This document shows positions 42,310 to 51,320 of a DNA stretch of 64,000 nt, piece by piece. The notes beneath the pieces are model-generated. The model had not been told where the DNA came from. It did no database searches and saw nothing but the letters and a program-made list of their open reading frames with translations. Made by a program: the position numbers and the translations under genes. The DNA is from an uncultured Lachnospiraceae bacterium (GTDB taxonomy: Bacteria; Bacillota; Clostridia; Lachnospirales; Lachnospiraceae). The stretch covers positions 58,742 to 122,741 of the forward strand of contig CACZJL010000004.1 in assembly GCA_902781505.1 (NCBI GenBank). Reading direction: 5' to 3'. Every line of letters starts with the position of its first letter. The first letter of the stretch is position 1.

Positions 42310-44967
42310 ATGCAGTATAGAGGCGTGAATGAATTAAGAAAATTGTTCCTTGATTACTTTGAAAGTAAGGGACACTTAAGAATGAACAGTTTCTCACTGG
42401 TGCCGCACAATGACAACAGCTTACTGATTATCAATTCCGGTATGGCTCCATTAAAGCCGTATTTTACAGGACAGGAGATTCCGCCAAGAAGACGTGTTAC
42501 CACCTGCCAGAAATGTATCCGTACAGGCGATATTGAAAATGTAGGTAAGACAGCTCGTCACGGCACATTCTTTGAAATGCTTGGAAACTTCTCATTTGGC
42601 GATTACTTCAAGAAGGAAGCTATTCCATGGGCATGGGAATTCTTAACAGAGCAGGTAGGACTCGACGCAGACCGTCTCTACCCATCTGTATATGAAGGCG
42701 ACGATGAAGCGTTCGAAATCTGGAACAAGGTTATGGGAATTCCAGCTGAGCGTATTTACCGTTTTGGTAAGGAAGATAACTTCTGGGAGCATGGCTCAGG
42801 CCCCTGCGGTCCTTGTACCGAAATTTACTACGATCGTGGTGAAAAGTATGGCAACGGTCCGGAAGATGTAATGGGCGGCGAAGGCGACAGATACATGGAA
42901 GTATGGAATGTTGTATTCTCCCAGTTCAACAACGATGGTAAGGGCAGCTACTCTGACCTTGAACAGAAGAACATCGATACAGGTATGGGACTGGAACGTC
43001 TCGCAGTAGCAGTACAGGATGTTGGCTCTATCTTTGATGTAGATACATTAAAGTCATTAAGAGATCTCATTTGCCGGCTAGCAGGCGGTATCGGCTACGA
43101 GCAGCCTGACACAGAGGCTTCTGACGTCTCTGTAAGAATCTGTACAGACCATGCAAGAGCTATGACATTCATGATTTCTGACGGTATCATGCCTTCAAAC
43201 GAAGGCCGTGGCTACGTTTTAAGAAGAATCATCCGTCGTGCTATCAGACATGGCCGCAAGCTTGGAATTGAAGGCAGCTTCCTTCCAACACTTGCTGAAA
43301 ACGTAATCGCAGGTTCTAAGGATGGTTATCCTGAGCTTGAAGAGAAACGTGATTTCATCTTAAACGTTATCAGACAGGAAGAAGAAAAGTTTGAAAAGAC
43401 ATTGAACCAGGGAATGGAAATTCTTGAATCTATGGAGCAGGCTCTACTTGATTCCGGTAAGACTGAGCTCAAAGGCGATGACGCTTTCAAGCTTTACGAT
43501 ACATACGGCTTCCCTCTTGACCTTACAGAGGAAATCCTTGCTGAGAAGAACCTCACAGTTGATGAGGATGGCTTCAATGCGGCAATGAAGAACCAGCGTG
43601 AGACTGCAAGAGCTGCACGTAAGACAACTAACTACATGGGAGCTGACGCTACCGTTTATGAGCAGATCGACCCGGCCATCAACTCTACATTTGCCGGTTA
43701 TGACAAGACAGAGGGCGAAGGTACTATCGTGGCTCTTGCAAGCTTTTCTGACGAGGAAAATGCGATTGTTGACGCATTATCTGACGGTATGAGCGGTGCA
43801 GTTATCACAGATGTAACACCTTTCTACGGCACAATGGGTGGCCAGACAGGTGATAAGGGTGTGATCACAACAAAGGACGGAGAGTTCGTTGTTGAGAGCA
43901 CAGAGCATGTTGCAGGTAACAAGATTGCTCACATCGGTAAGGTGGTTAAGGGCATGATTAAGCTTGATGACATGGCTGTTTTAAGCGTTGATAAGAAGAA
44001 TCGTCTTGCTATCAGTGCAAACCATTCCGCAACTCACCTTTTACAGAAGGCGTTAAGAGAGGTTCTTGGTACTCATGTTGAGCAGGCTGGTTCCATGCAG
44101 GATGCCACCAGAACAAGATTTGACTTCTCTCATTTCCAGGCTATGACAGCTGAGGAAATTGCGAAGGTTGAAGCTCTGGTTAACGAGAAGATTGCTGAAG
44201 GTCTCTCTGTTGTTACAGATGTTATGAGTCTTGACGAAGCTAAGAAGACAGGTGCTATGGCTCTGTTTGGCGAGAAGTACGGAGATTCCGTTCGTGTTGT
44301 AAAGATGGGCGATTTCTCCGTAGAGCTTTGTGGTGGTACTCATGTTAAGAATACAGCTGCAATTCACAGCTTTAAGATCCTTTCTGAGAGCGGTGTTGCT
44401 GCCGGTGTAAGAAGAATTGAAGCTATCACAGGTGACAATGTTACAGCCTACTACAAGAAGGAAGAGCAGGAGCTCTTAGCTGCAGCTGAGGCTTTAAAGG
44501 CTACTCCGGCTACACTTCTTGAGCATATTAAAAAGTTACAGGATGAGTTAAAGGCTGTTAAGTCGGAAAATGAATCCTTAAAGGCAGAGCAGGCTAAGTC
44601 TGCACTGGGCAATGTTTCTGATCAGGTTCAGGAAGTGAAGGGCGTTAAGCTTATCGCAGCAAGAGCTGACGGTGTTGATAACAACGGACTTCGTGATTTA
44701 GGTGATCAGTTAAAGACGAGCCTTGGCGAAGGCGTGGTTCTTCTGGTTTCTGACAATGGCGGCAAGGTTGCTCTTGTAGCAATGGCTACAGATGGCGCAA
44801 TTGCAGCCGGTGCTCACGCTGGTAACCTCATCAAGGCTGTTGCCGGTCTTGTTGGTGGTGGCGGCGGTGGTCGTCCAAACATGGCTCAGGCCGGCGGTAA
44901 GAACCCTGCTGGTATTGATGAGCTTCTCGCAGCAGTTCCTGCAGCACTTGAAGGAATGTTGAAGTGA
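42310..44967 (+). CDS. alaS: Alanyl-tRNA synthetase
   Basis: AlaRS charges tRNA-Ala. The 885 residues cover the class II catalytic domain (with HGTFFEMLGNFSFGDYFK), the tRNA-recognition domain, the editing domain with zinc ligands H572 and H576 (HSATH) and C674 and H678 (CGGTH), and a Gly-rich C-Ala domain (GGGGGGRPNMAQAGG). Start follows AGGAGG. No T-box leader is present: the gap to the previous gene is only 74 bases. Confidence 0.98.
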   Translation: MQYRGVNELRKLFLDYFESKGHLRMNSFSLVPHNDNSLLIINSGMAPLKPYFTGQEIPPRRRVTTCQKCIRTGDIENVGKTARHGTFFEMLGNFSFGDYFKKEAIPWAWEFLTEQVGLDADRLYPSVYEGDDEAFEIWNKVMGIPAERIYRFGKEDNFWEHGSGPCGPCTEIYYDRGEKYGNGPEDVMGGEGDRYMEVWNVVFSQFNNDGKGSYSDLEQKNIDTGMGLERLAVAVQDVGSIFDVDTLKSLRDLICRLAGGIGYEQPDTEASDVSVRICTDHARAMTFMISDGIMPSNEGRGYVLRRIIRRAIRHGRKLGIEGSFLPTLAENVIAGSKDGYPELEEKRDFILNVIRQEEEKFEKTLNQGMEILESMEQALLDSGKTELKGDDAFKLYDTYGFPLDLTEEILAEKNLTVDEDGFNAAMKNQRETARAARKTTNYMGADATVYEQIDPAINSTFAGYDKTEGEGTIVALASFSDEENAIVDALSDGMSGAVITDVTPFYGTMGGQTGDKGVITTKDGEFVVESTEHVAGNKIAHIGKVVKGMIKLDDMAVLSVDKKNRLAISANHSATHLLQKALREVLGTHVEQAGSMQDATRTRFDFSHFQAMTAEEIAKVEALVNEKIAEGLSVVTDVMSLDEAKKTGAMALFGEKYGDSVRVVKMGDFSVELCGGTHVKNTAAIHSFKILSESGVAAGVRRIEAITGDNVTAYYKKEEQELLAAAEALKATPATLLEHIKKLQDELKAVKSENESLKAEQAKSALGNVSDQVQEVKGVKLIAARADGVDNNGLRDLGDQLKTSLGEGVVLLVSDNGGKVALVAMATDGAIAAGAHAGNLIKAVAGLVGGGGGGRPNMAQAGGKNPAGIDELLAAVPAALEGMLK

Positions 44968-45076
44968 TCAGGCTTTATGCAGACGGTGGTGCCTGACGGC
45001 GCTCCGCCTGCTTTTTGCTGGCACCGCGCAGTTGGGCCGGCACCTGCGAAAAATTACAGAATATTTGAAATTTAGC

Positions 45077-45105
45077 TTGACGGATGTGGTTTAGCCATAT
45101 ATAAT
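45077..45105 (+). promoter_or_regulatory. Strong sigma-A promoter of rpsU
   Basis: TTGACG, a 17-base spacer and a perfect TATAAT, about 80 bases before the start. Confidence 0.88.
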
Positions 45106-45186
45106 ACCTTTTAGTGCAGTCGATGAAAGGCTTTTGAAGTAGTTTGTTGCGCACAATCTGCAAGCAGAAGGGTGGTTAGGAATAGC

Positions 45187-45363
45187 ATGTCGAATGTAAT
45201 CGTTAAGGAGAATGAATCTCTTGACAGCGCATTACGCAGATTTAAGAGAAATTGCGCAAAAGCTGGCATTCAGCAGGAAATTCGTAAGAGAGAACATTAC
45301 GAAAAGCCAAGCGTTAGACGTAAGAAGAAGTCTGAAGCCGCTAGAAAACGTAAGTATAACTAA
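45187..45363 (+). CDS. rpsU: 30S ribosomal protein S21
   Basis: The 58-residue basic protein begins [20 protein letters not shown] and ends in a run of Lys/Arg typical of bS21. The start is ATG 45187 behind a weak GTTAGGA; an earlier in-frame GTG at 45172 would add five residues not found in the family. Own promoter and terminator. Confidence 0.96.
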   Translation: MSNVIVKENESLDSALRRFKRNCAKAGIQQEIRKREHYEKPSVRRKKKSEAARKRKYN

Positions 45364-45379
45364 CACTTAAGATTATAAG

Positions 45380-45414
45380 ACCGGTGCGGACAAGGTTGTC
45401 TGCATCGGTTTTGT
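45380..45414 (+). terminator. Rho-independent terminator after rpsU
   Basis: ACCGGTGCGGACA (45380-45392), loop AGGT, TGTCTGCATCGGT (45397-45409) with two wobble pairs, then TTTTG. Confidence 0.85.
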
Positions 45415-45432
45415 CATTTAAACAGGAAATTT

Positions 45433-45488
45433 CGGAACGCGGCCGCATGCTCCATAGATGTGTTTTTTGCGGCTCGGCCGCCCGTTCC
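45433..45488 (+). other. GC-rich inverted repeat upstream of phoH
   Basis: CGGAACG and GGCCG on the left pair with CGGCC and CGTTCCG on the right around a loop of about 30 bases that contains a T-run. A TATAAT box follows at 45495-45500 with no good -35. The arms are GC-richer than the surroundings. Confidence 0.5.
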
Positions 45489-45516
45489 GTAGACTATAAT
45501 CAGATGAGGCTAAAAT

Positions 45517-46536
45517 ATGAGTGTCATTGAATCGAAGTTAGACATCCCGGCACAGTTTCAGAGCACAGTCTTCGGACCCATGGATGCATTTGCCAAGAAA
45601 ATTGAAAGAACGTTGAAGGTGACGATTATAGCACGTGACGACACGGTTAAGATTATCGGCGACGAGAAATCCTGCGGGCGCGCGGTTGCGCTGATTAAGA
45701 ACCTCGCCGAGCTCGCGATGCGAAATGACGTGGTTACCGAGCAGAATGTGGACTATGCGCTGAGTTTGTCGTTTGAGGATAAGCAGGATGTGATTCTTGA
45801 TGTGGATTCCGATGTGATTGCGAGAACCATCAACGGCAAGCCGATTAAGCCTAAAACTTTGGGACAGAAGAAGTATGTCGACGAAATCCGCGAGAAGATG
45901 ATTACGTTTGGCGTGGGACCTGCAGGAACCGGTAAGACGTACCTCGCGATGGCGATGGCGGTTACTGCGTTCCGGGCAAATGACGTCGGCCGTATTATTC
46001 TGACTCGTCCTGCGATTGAAGCGGGCGAGAAGCTTGGCTTCCTGCCCGGTGACCTGCAGAGTAAGGTTGATCCATATTTACGTCCGCTCTACGACGCACT
46101 GTTTGAGATTATGGGCGCCGAGCAGTTCAATTCAAACATGGAAAAGGGTCTGATTGAGGTTGCGCCTCTTGCCTACATGCGCGGGCGCACACTCGATAAT
46201 GCTTATATCATCCTCGATGAGGCGCAGAATACGACGCCTTCGCAGATGAAGATGTTTTTGACCCGTATCGGCTTCGGCAGCAAGGTTGTTGTTACCGGTG
46301 ACCAGAGCCAGAAGGATCTGCCACGTGACCAGGTTTCCGGACTTGATGTGGCACTTAAGGTGCTTGGTAATGTCGAAGAAATCGGCCGTGTCATGCTGAC
46401 CAACAAGGACGTTGTGCGCCACCCGCTGGTTCAGAAGATTGTTAAGGCCTACGAAGATTACGAGCACAAGCAGCTGAAAGATAGACAGGTGCATGGCAAG
46501 AAGAAAGCGGTACGCTGGAGGAATTATGACGATTAA
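45517..46536 (+). CDS. phoH: PhoH-like ATPase
   Basis: The 339-residue protein has an N-terminal KH-like region and the PhoH ATPase domain: Walker A GPAGTGKT (134-141), RPAIEAGEKLGFLPGDL, ILDEAQNTTPSQMKMFLTR (Walker B) and TGDQSQKDLP. PhoH is thought to act in RNA metabolism and is nearly always beside ybeY, as here, where the two overlap by 11 bases. No strong ribosome site is visible before ATG 45517 (GAGG at 45505-45508). Confidence 0.95.
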   Translation: MSVIESKLDIPAQFQSTVFGPMDAFAKKIERTLKVTIIARDDTVKIIGDEKSCGRAVALIKNLAELAMRNDVVTEQNVDYALSLSFEDKQDVILDVDSDVIARTINGKPIKPKTLGQKKYVDEIREKMITFGVGPAGTGKTYLAMAMAVTAFRANDVGRIILTRPAIEAGEKLGFLPGDLQSKVDPYLRPLYDALFEIMGAEQFNSNMEKGLIEVAPLAYMRGRTLDNAYIILDEAQNTTPSQMKMFLTRIGFGSKVVVTGDQSQKDLPRDQVSGLDVALKVLGNVEEIGRVMLTNKDVVRHPLVQKIVKAYEDYEHKQLKDRQVHGKKKAVRWRNYDD

Positions 46537-47035
46537 TATTGAATATGATACAGAAAAAGAGCTGCACCTGCCTTACGAAGACATCATTCGCAAGGTCATT
46601 TTAAAGGCGATTGATTTTGAAAAGTGTCCCTTTGACCTTGAGGTTAATGTGACTCTCACAGATAATGAGTCAATTCACGCGGTAAATAAGGAGTTCCGTG
46701 ATGTTGACAGACCGACTGATGTTCTCTCCTTCCCGATGCTTGAGTATCCGACTCCTGCTGATTTTACTTCAGCTAAGGTAGATATTGATGCATCCCCTGA
46801 AGATTATATCAATCCGGACTCTGATGAAATCATGCTCGGAGATATCATGATTTCTGTTGAAAAGGTGCAGGAGCAGGCTGCTTCTTATTGTCACTCTGAG
46901 GAGCGTGAGCTGGCGTTCCTGGTAGCACATAGCATGCTTCATCTTTTTGGCTATGATCACATGGAAGATGAAGAGAGAGAAGTTATGGAAGCCCGCCAGA
47001 AGCAGATGCTTGATGAGATGGGGATTACGAGATAA
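46526..47035 (+). CDS. ybeY: Endoribonuclease YbeY
   Basis: YbeY is a zinc RNase for rRNA 3' end maturation and quality control. The metal-binding motif reads AHSMLHLFGYDH with H135, H139 and H145. The conserved N-terminal motif DRPTDVLSFPM is also present. The protein has 169 residues. Start ATG 46526 follows GGAGG (46517-46521) inside the end of phoH. Confidence 0.95.
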   Translation: MTINIEYDTEKELHLPYEDIIRKVILKAIDFEKCPFDLEVNVTLTDNESIHAVNKEFRDVDRPTDVLSFPMLEYPTPADFTSAKVDIDASPEDYINPDSDEIMLGDIMISVEKVQEQAASYCHSEERELAFLVAHSMLHLFGYDHMEDEEREVMEARQKQMLDEMGITR

Positions 47036-47088
47036 AAGCTACCTCCGAGCGTAGAAAAAGGCGTGAAAGAAATGTAAAGTAAAAATAC

Positions 47089-47117
47089 TTGACACATCAC
47101 AACCCATGTTTTATACT
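47089..47117 (+). promoter_or_regulatory. Strong sigma-A promoter of ylxM-ffh
   Basis: A perfect TTGACA, a 17-base spacer and TATACT. Transcription should start near 47124, only about four bases before the ylxM ATG. Confidence 0.88.
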
Positions 47118-47127
47118 ATCACCTGTT

Positions 47128-47472
47128 ATGGATAATATTTTGGAAAAGACTCTTCTCTATGATTTTTATGGAGAATTGCTTACAGAACATCAAAGAAAAG
47201 TATTTGAAGATGCAGTATTCAATGACCTGTCATTAAGCGAGGTCGCAGAAGACGCAGGAATCTCAAGACAGGGCGTACATGATCTGTTAAAGAGAGTTGA
47301 TAAACTGCTACAGGAATATGAGAACAAGCTTCACCTGGTGGAGAAGTTCAGAAGCATCCGTGAAGAGGTTGAGTCAATTGAAGCTCTGACAAAGGACTTT
47401 GATGAAACAAAAGACAGCAAGATTATCAAAGAAATCCGTAACAAAGCGCAAAAGATTATGACAGAAATCTGA
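47128..47472 (+). CDS. ylxM: YlxM family DNA-binding protein (SRP operon)
   Basis: The 114-residue helix-turn-helix protein has DLSLSEVAEDAGISRQGVHDLLKR and a C-terminal coiled coil. YlxM is encoded just before ffh in Firmicutes and Mollicutes and binds the signal recognition particle in some species. ATG 47128 aligns with the family start (LLYDFYGELLTEHQRKVF). No Shine-Dalgarno is seen and the -10 box is ten bases upstream, so the mRNA is probably leaderless or nearly so. Confidence 0.92.
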   Translation: MDNILEKTLLYDFYGELLTEHQRKVFEDAVFNDLSLSEVAEDAGISRQGVHDLLKRVDKLLQEYENKLHLVEKFRSIREEVESIEALTKDFDETKDSKIIKEIRNKAQKIMTEI

Positions 47473-47559
47473 TGCATCCGGCAGGAGAGACCTGCTGGTA
47501 CAATAAACAGTTTTAAAGCCTGGTGCACGGCACCGGTTTTAGATACAGGAGGTTCAAAA

Positions 47560-48924
47560 ATGGCATTTGACAGTCTGAGTGAAAAACTGCAGAACGTATT
47601 CAAGAACCTTCGCGGCAAGGGACGCTTAAGCGAGGCTGATGTTAAGGAAGCCATGAAGGAAGTTAAAATGGCACTCCTTGAAGCCGATGTTAACTTCAAA
47701 GTTGTAAAAAACTTTGTAAAAACAGTAACAGAGCGTGCTGTAGGACAGGATGTTATGACATCCCTGACTCCTGGCCAGATGGTAGTAAAGATTGTTGACG
47801 AAGAACTCACAAATCTGATGGGTTCTGAGATGACAGATCTGAACATGAATGCCGGCGGCTTAACCGTCATCATGATGGTTGGTTTAAACGGTGCAGGTAA
47901 AACAACGACAAGTGCAAAGCTTGCCGGTAAGTTTAAGGCAAAGGGCAAGAAGCCCCTGCTCGCTGCGTGTGACATCTACAGGCCGGCGGCGATTGAACAG
48001 TTAAAAGTAAACGGCGAAAAACAGGGCGTTGAGGTATTTGCCATGGGAACACAAAACCCGGTGGATATCGCGAAAGCGGCTGTGTCTCATGCAAAGGACA
48101 AAGGCTATAACGTTCTGATTCTCGATACAGCAGGACGTCTTCAGGTAGACGAAGCAATGATGCAGGAACTGGTCGACATCAAGGCAGCAGTTGAAATTGA
48201 TAACATCATTTTAGTTGTTGACTCGATGACAGGTCAGGAAGCGGTAAATGTTGCTAAGGTCTTCGATGAAAAGCTCGATATTACGGGCGTGATCCTGACA
48301 AAGCTCGATGGCGACACAAGAGGTGGTGCGGCTCTGTCAATCAAGGCAGTAACCGGAAAGCCAATTCTTTATGTCGGCATGGGCGAAAAGCTCTCAGATC
48401 TGGAACAGTTTCATCCGGACCGTATGGCGAACCGAATCCTCGGCATGGGCGACGTGCTCACGCTGATTGAGAAGGCGCAGGCTGAGGTTACGGAAGCGGA
48501 TGCTGCGAAGATGCAGGAGAAGCTTAAGAAAGCTGATTTTGACTTTAACGATTACCTTACAAGTATGGAGCAGGTTCAGAAGATGGGCGGTATTGGTTCC
48601 ATCATGGGAATGCTTCCAAGTATGGGACTCGGCGGCAAGGCCGGAAATATGGCGATGCCGGATGAAGACGAAACAGAAGCAAACATGAAGAGAGTTGCAA
48701 GTATCATCTATTCCATGACACCGGAAGAGAGAAGCAATCCAAAGATTATGACACCAAGTCGTAAAAACAGAATTGCAAAGGGCGCCGGCGTTGACATCGC
48801 AGAAGTTAACAGACTCGTTAAGCAGTTTGAGCAGATGCGCAAGATGATGAAGCAGATGCCAGGTATGATGAAGCGCGGTAAGCGTGGCGGACTTGGTGGA
48901 CTGTTTAGCGGCAAGCTCTTTTAA
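47560..48924 (+). CDS. ffh: Signal recognition particle protein Ffh
   Basis: Ffh binds 4.5S/scRNA and signal peptides. It has the N domain, the G domain with [10 protein letters not shown] (108-117), DTAGR and [10 protein letters not shown], and a Met-rich M domain ending [16 protein letters not shown]. At 454 residues its length is standard. The start follows AGGAGG. It is followed by rpsP, khpA and rimM, in the usual order. Confidence 0.98.
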   Translation: MAFDSLSEKLQNVFKNLRGKGRLSEADVKEAMKEVKMALLEADVNFKVVKNFVKTVTERAVGQDVMTSLTPGQMVVKIVDEELTNLMGSEMTDLNMNAGGLTVIMMVGLNGAGKTTTSAKLAGKFKAKGKKPLLAACDIYRPAAIEQLKVNGEKQGVEVFAMGTQNPVDIAKAAVSHAKDKGYNVLILDTAGRLQVDEAMMQELVDIKAAVEIDNIILVVDSMTGQEAVNVAKVFDEKLDITGVILTKLDGDTRGGAALSIKAVTGKPILYVGMGEKLSDLEQFHPDRMANRILGMGDVLTLIEKAQAEVTEADAAKMQEKLKKADFDFNDYLTSMEQVQKMGGIGSIMGMLPSMGLGGKAGNMAMPDEDETEANMKRVASIIYSMTPEERSNPKIMTPSRKNRIAKGAGVDIAEVNRLVKQFEQMRKMMKQMPGMMKRGKRGGLGGLFSGKLF

Positions 48925-49013
48925 GTAGAGGTGAAAGCCGTAAAATTCAGGTGATAAGCTCAATCAGGGCTTCACATATATTAAATTTGAAATTATTTTG
49001 GAGGAGAAACAAA

Positions 49014-49259
49014 ATGGCAGTAAAGATCAGATTAAGAAGATTAGGTGAGAAGAAGAATCCTTTCTACAGAGTAATCGTTGCAGATTCCCGTTCCCCAAGA
49101 AACGGCAGATTCATCGCTGAAATCGGTACATACGATCCTAACTACAACCCAAGCAAGTTAAACATCGACGCTGACGAGGCTAAGAAGTGGCTCGCTAACG
49201 GCGCTCAGCCAACAGAAGCTGTTGCAAGACTTTTCAAGCTTGCTGGTATCGAAAAGTAA
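49014..49259 (+). CDS. rpsP: 30S ribosomal protein S16
   Basis: The 81-residue protein has [20 protein letters not shown] and the [16 protein letters not shown] signature. Start ATG 49014 follows GGAGGAG; the frame is open upstream but with no ribosome site there. Confidence 0.97.
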   Translation: MAVKIRLRRLGEKKNPFYRVIVADSRSPRNGRFIAEIGTYDPNYNPSKLNIDADEAKKWLANGAQPTEAVARLFKLAGIEK

Positions 49260-49285
49260 TTTTCGCCACAGTTTAGGAGGCATAC

Positions 49286-49519
49286 ATGAAAGAATTAGTT
49301 GAAGTCATCGCTAAGGCACTGGTTGACAACCCGGACGAGGTAACTGTCACTGAGGTTGATAAGGAAAAGGTGCTTGCCGTAAAGCTTAAAGTGGCTCCAT
49401 CCGATATGGGTAAAGTCATTGGCAAATCCGGCCGTATTGCGAAGGCAATCCGCACCGTAGTTTCCGCAGCCTCCACCAATACGAAGAAAAGAGTCGTAGT
49501 AGACATCGACGAAGATTAA
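49286..49519 (+). CDS. khpA: KH-domain RNA-binding protein KhpA
   Basis: The 77-residue single KH domain has the GxxG loop in VIGKSGRIAKAIRT. KhpA works with KhpB (Jag) as an RNA chaperone linked to cell elongation. RBS is AGGAGG. It keeps its usual place between rpsP and rimM; its stop is two bases before the rimM start. Confidence 0.94.
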   Translation: MKELVEVIAKALVDNPDEVTVTEVDKEKVLAVKLKVAPSDMGKVIGKSGRIAKAIRTVVSAASTNTKKRVVVDIDED

Positions 49520-49521
49520 TT

Positions 49522-50034
49522 ATGCAGGATACAGATTTAAGAGTTGGCGTAATCGCGTCCACACACGGCATCCGCGGCGAAGTGAAAGTCTTCCCTACAA
49601 CCGATGATCCGCAGCGCTTTAAGAAATTAAAACGCTGCTATCTCGTGTTCCGTAAGGAAGAAATTGCGCTGACCGTGGAAAGTGTAAGATTTTTCAAACA
49701 ATTTGTTATTGTAAAATTCAAGGAATATAGTAACATCAATGACATCGAGCGCTTCGTGCATTGCGACCTTTTTGTTGCGCGTGAAGACGCCATTCCGCTT
49801 GAGGAAGATGAGTACTATGTAGCTGATTTAATCGGCCACAAGGTCATCACCGATGAAGGCGAGGAATTAGGCGAGCTCGTGGATGTTCTGCAGACCGCGG
49901 CAAATGATGTGTACCAGGTTCAGAATGAATCCGGTGAAGAGGTGCTGATTCCGGTCATCCCTCCATGCATCATCAGTCACAACATGGAAGCAAAGGTCAC
50001 AGTAGTGCATCTGCTCCCAGGTTTAAGAAACTGA
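49522..50034 (+). CDS. rimM: 16S rRNA processing protein RimM
   Basis: The 170-residue protein has an N-terminal barrel (GVIASTHGIRGEVKVFPTTDDPQRF) and a C-terminal PRC barrel (YYVADLIGHKV...LIPVIPPCI). It helps 30S head maturation around S19. No clear ribosome site is present, so translation is likely coupled to khpA. trmD, which normally follows, is absent. Confidence 0.95.
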   Translation: MQDTDLRVGVIASTHGIRGEVKVFPTTDDPQRFKKLKRCYLVFRKEEIALTVESVRFFKQFVIVKFKEYSNINDIERFVHCDLFVAREDAIPLEEDEYYVADLIGHKVITDEGEELGELVDVLQTAANDVYQVQNESGEEVLIPVIPPCIISHNMEAKVTVVHLLPGLRN

Positions 50035-50099
50035 CTGCGTAAAGGCGCATTGGCGTTTCGGCCCGGCGCCGAAATTACAGGAAGAACGAAAAGAAGTTC

Positions 50100-50128
50100 T
50101 TGCATAAAAGTTCCATCTGGTGTAAACT
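50100..50128 (+). promoter_or_regulatory. Sigma-A promoter of rplS
   Basis: TTGCAT, a 17-base spacer and TAAACT. The -10 is imperfect. Confidence 0.6.
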
Positions 50129-50134
50129 GGATGA

Positions 50135-50207
50135 GCTGTAAATTTAATGAGATGGTCCTCTGTTACACATTAGATGTATTAAGAACATCCACCATAGGAG
50201 GTTCACA
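50135..50207 (+). promoter_or_regulatory. Possible structured leader of rplS
   Basis: The 5' leader contains nested stems: ATGGT (50152-50156) with ACCAT (50191-50195), and GATGT (50173-50177) with ACATC (50185-50189). L19 mRNA leaders that bind the protein are known in Firmicutes; I cannot confirm that this one matches. Confidence 0.35.
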
Positions 50208-50555
50208 ATGAACGATATTATTAAGAGCATCGAAGATGCACAGTTAAAGGCAGAAGTTCCTGCATTCAGAGTTGGTGACACAGTAGCTGTTTCCGCTAAG
50301 ATTAAGGAAGGAAACAACGAAAGAATCCAGGTATTCGAAGGTACTGTTATTAAGATCCAGGGAACTGGTGTAAGAATGACATTCACTGTTCGTAAGCTTT
50401 CCAACGGCGTTGGCGTTGAGAAGACTTGGCCTTTACACAGCCCTAACGTAGAATCCGTTAAGGTTAAGAGACTTGGTAAGGCTAGACGTGCTAAGTTATT
50501 CTACCTTCGTGACAGAGTTGGTAAGGCTGCAAAGGTTAAGGAAAGAACAAAATAA
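50208..50555 (+). CDS. rplS: 50S ribosomal protein L19
   Basis: The 115-residue protein carries the L19 signature [24 protein letters not shown] and a basic C-terminus. RBS is AGGAGG. It has its own promoter and terminator, so it is separated from rimM. Confidence 0.97.
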   Translation: MNDIIKSIEDAQLKAEVPAFRVGDTVAVSAKIKEGNNERIQVFEGTVIKIQGTGVRMTFTVRKLSNGVGVEKTWPLHSPNVESVKVKRLGKARRAKLFYLRDRVGKAAKVKERTK

Positions 50556-50581
50556 TTTTGTTTCAACTTTAATGCATTTAA

Positions 50582-50613
50582 GGAGATCGGGTGAAAGCCC
50601 GGTCTCTTTTTTT
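50582..50613 (+). terminator. Rho-independent terminator after rplS
   Basis: GGAGATCGGG (50582-50591), loop TGAAAG, CCCGGTCTCT (50598-50607), then T-run. Confidence 0.92.
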
Positions 50614-50655
50614 ACGCCTGCCTGGCCGTCACTTCGGAGTTTGCGCCCGCTCCGC

Positions 50656-50684
50656 TTTAAGTCGCACGAAGAATATGATATACT
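50656..50684 (+). promoter_or_regulatory. Extended -10 promoter of lepB
   Basis: TTTAAG, a 17-base spacer and TATACT preceded by TGA (extended -10). Confidence 0.65.
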
Positions 50685-50735
50685 TTTAAAAACGCGTCAA
50701 ATGTCGCGCCCAATAAGCATTTTAAGGGGATTCCC

Positions 50736-51284
50736 ATGAAATATATCTATTACGATGAAGATAATCAGACAAAATCAAGAATACTTACGCTGATTCGCAG
50801 CCTGGTGCTGGTGGTCGCAGCAGCATACTGCCTGACTTTATTTACTTGCTGCCGCGTTCAGGTCGACGGCCAGTCCATGTCGCCTGCCATCGAGCATGAA
50901 GACGTCCTTTTGGTGAACCGAGTTGCATACACATTTCTCAAGCCGAACCGCTTTGATGTCATCTCTATCAAAAAGGCTGGAGATGACCAGGTTCTGACTA
51001 AGCGCGTTATCGGACTTCCAGGTGAGACTGTTGAAATAAAAGATGGCCACGTTTACATAAACGGCGACCAGATTGAGGATATCACAGAAATCGCCATCAT
51101 CAGCCCGGGAATTGCAGAAAAGCCGGTCACCTTAGGGAAGGACGAGTATTTCATCCTTGGCGATAATCGAAACAGCTCCGCAGACAGCAGATCCGCCGGT
51201 ATCGGTGTCATCAAGTCCTCCGAAATCTATGGCAAATGCTGGCTTATCGTCTCTCCACTTCATGATTTTGGCCTTGTACACTGA
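50736..51284 (+). CDS. lepB: Signal peptidase I
   Basis: The 182-residue protein has a single N-terminal membrane helix (about 18-37) and an outward catalytic domain. The Ser-Lys dyad is S47 (DGQSMSP) and K89 (TKRVIGLPG); FILGDNRNSSADSR is box E. It removes signal peptides from exported proteins such as the GH5 enzyme in this window. RBS is AGGGGA. It stands between rplS and rbgA, where clostridia often have it. Confidence 0.95.
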   Translation: MKYIYYDEDNQTKSRILTLIRSLVLVVAAAYCLTLFTCCRVQVDGQSMSPAIEHEDVLLVNRVAYTFLKPNRFDVISIKKAGDDQVLTKRVIGLPGETVEIKDGHVYINGDQIEDITEIAIISPGIAEKPVTLGKDEYFILGDNRNSSADSRSAGIGVIKSSEIYGKCWLIVSPLHDFGLVH

Positions 51285-51320
51285 TTGGACGCGGACTTTA
51301 ACACGCCGTGAGCAAGAAAT

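Noticed and set aside
44983..45046. GGTGCC/GGCACC hairpin after alaS
   Set aside because: The arms are short, the loop is long and no T-run follows, so I did not call a terminator.
47473..47559. Hairpin (CCGGCAGG/CCTGCTGG) between ylxM and ffh as a riboswitch or attenuator
   Set aside because: It is short, has no T-run after it and matches no riboswitch I know.
47331..47975. Minus-strand open frame of 214 codons opposite ylxM and ffh
   Set aside because: It lies across two well-supported genes, lacks a ribosome site and shows no recognisable domain.
48394..48963. Minus-strand open frame of 189 codons opposite ffh
   Set aside because: It is a shadow of the ffh codon pattern, with Leu/His/Cys-rich composition and no family match.
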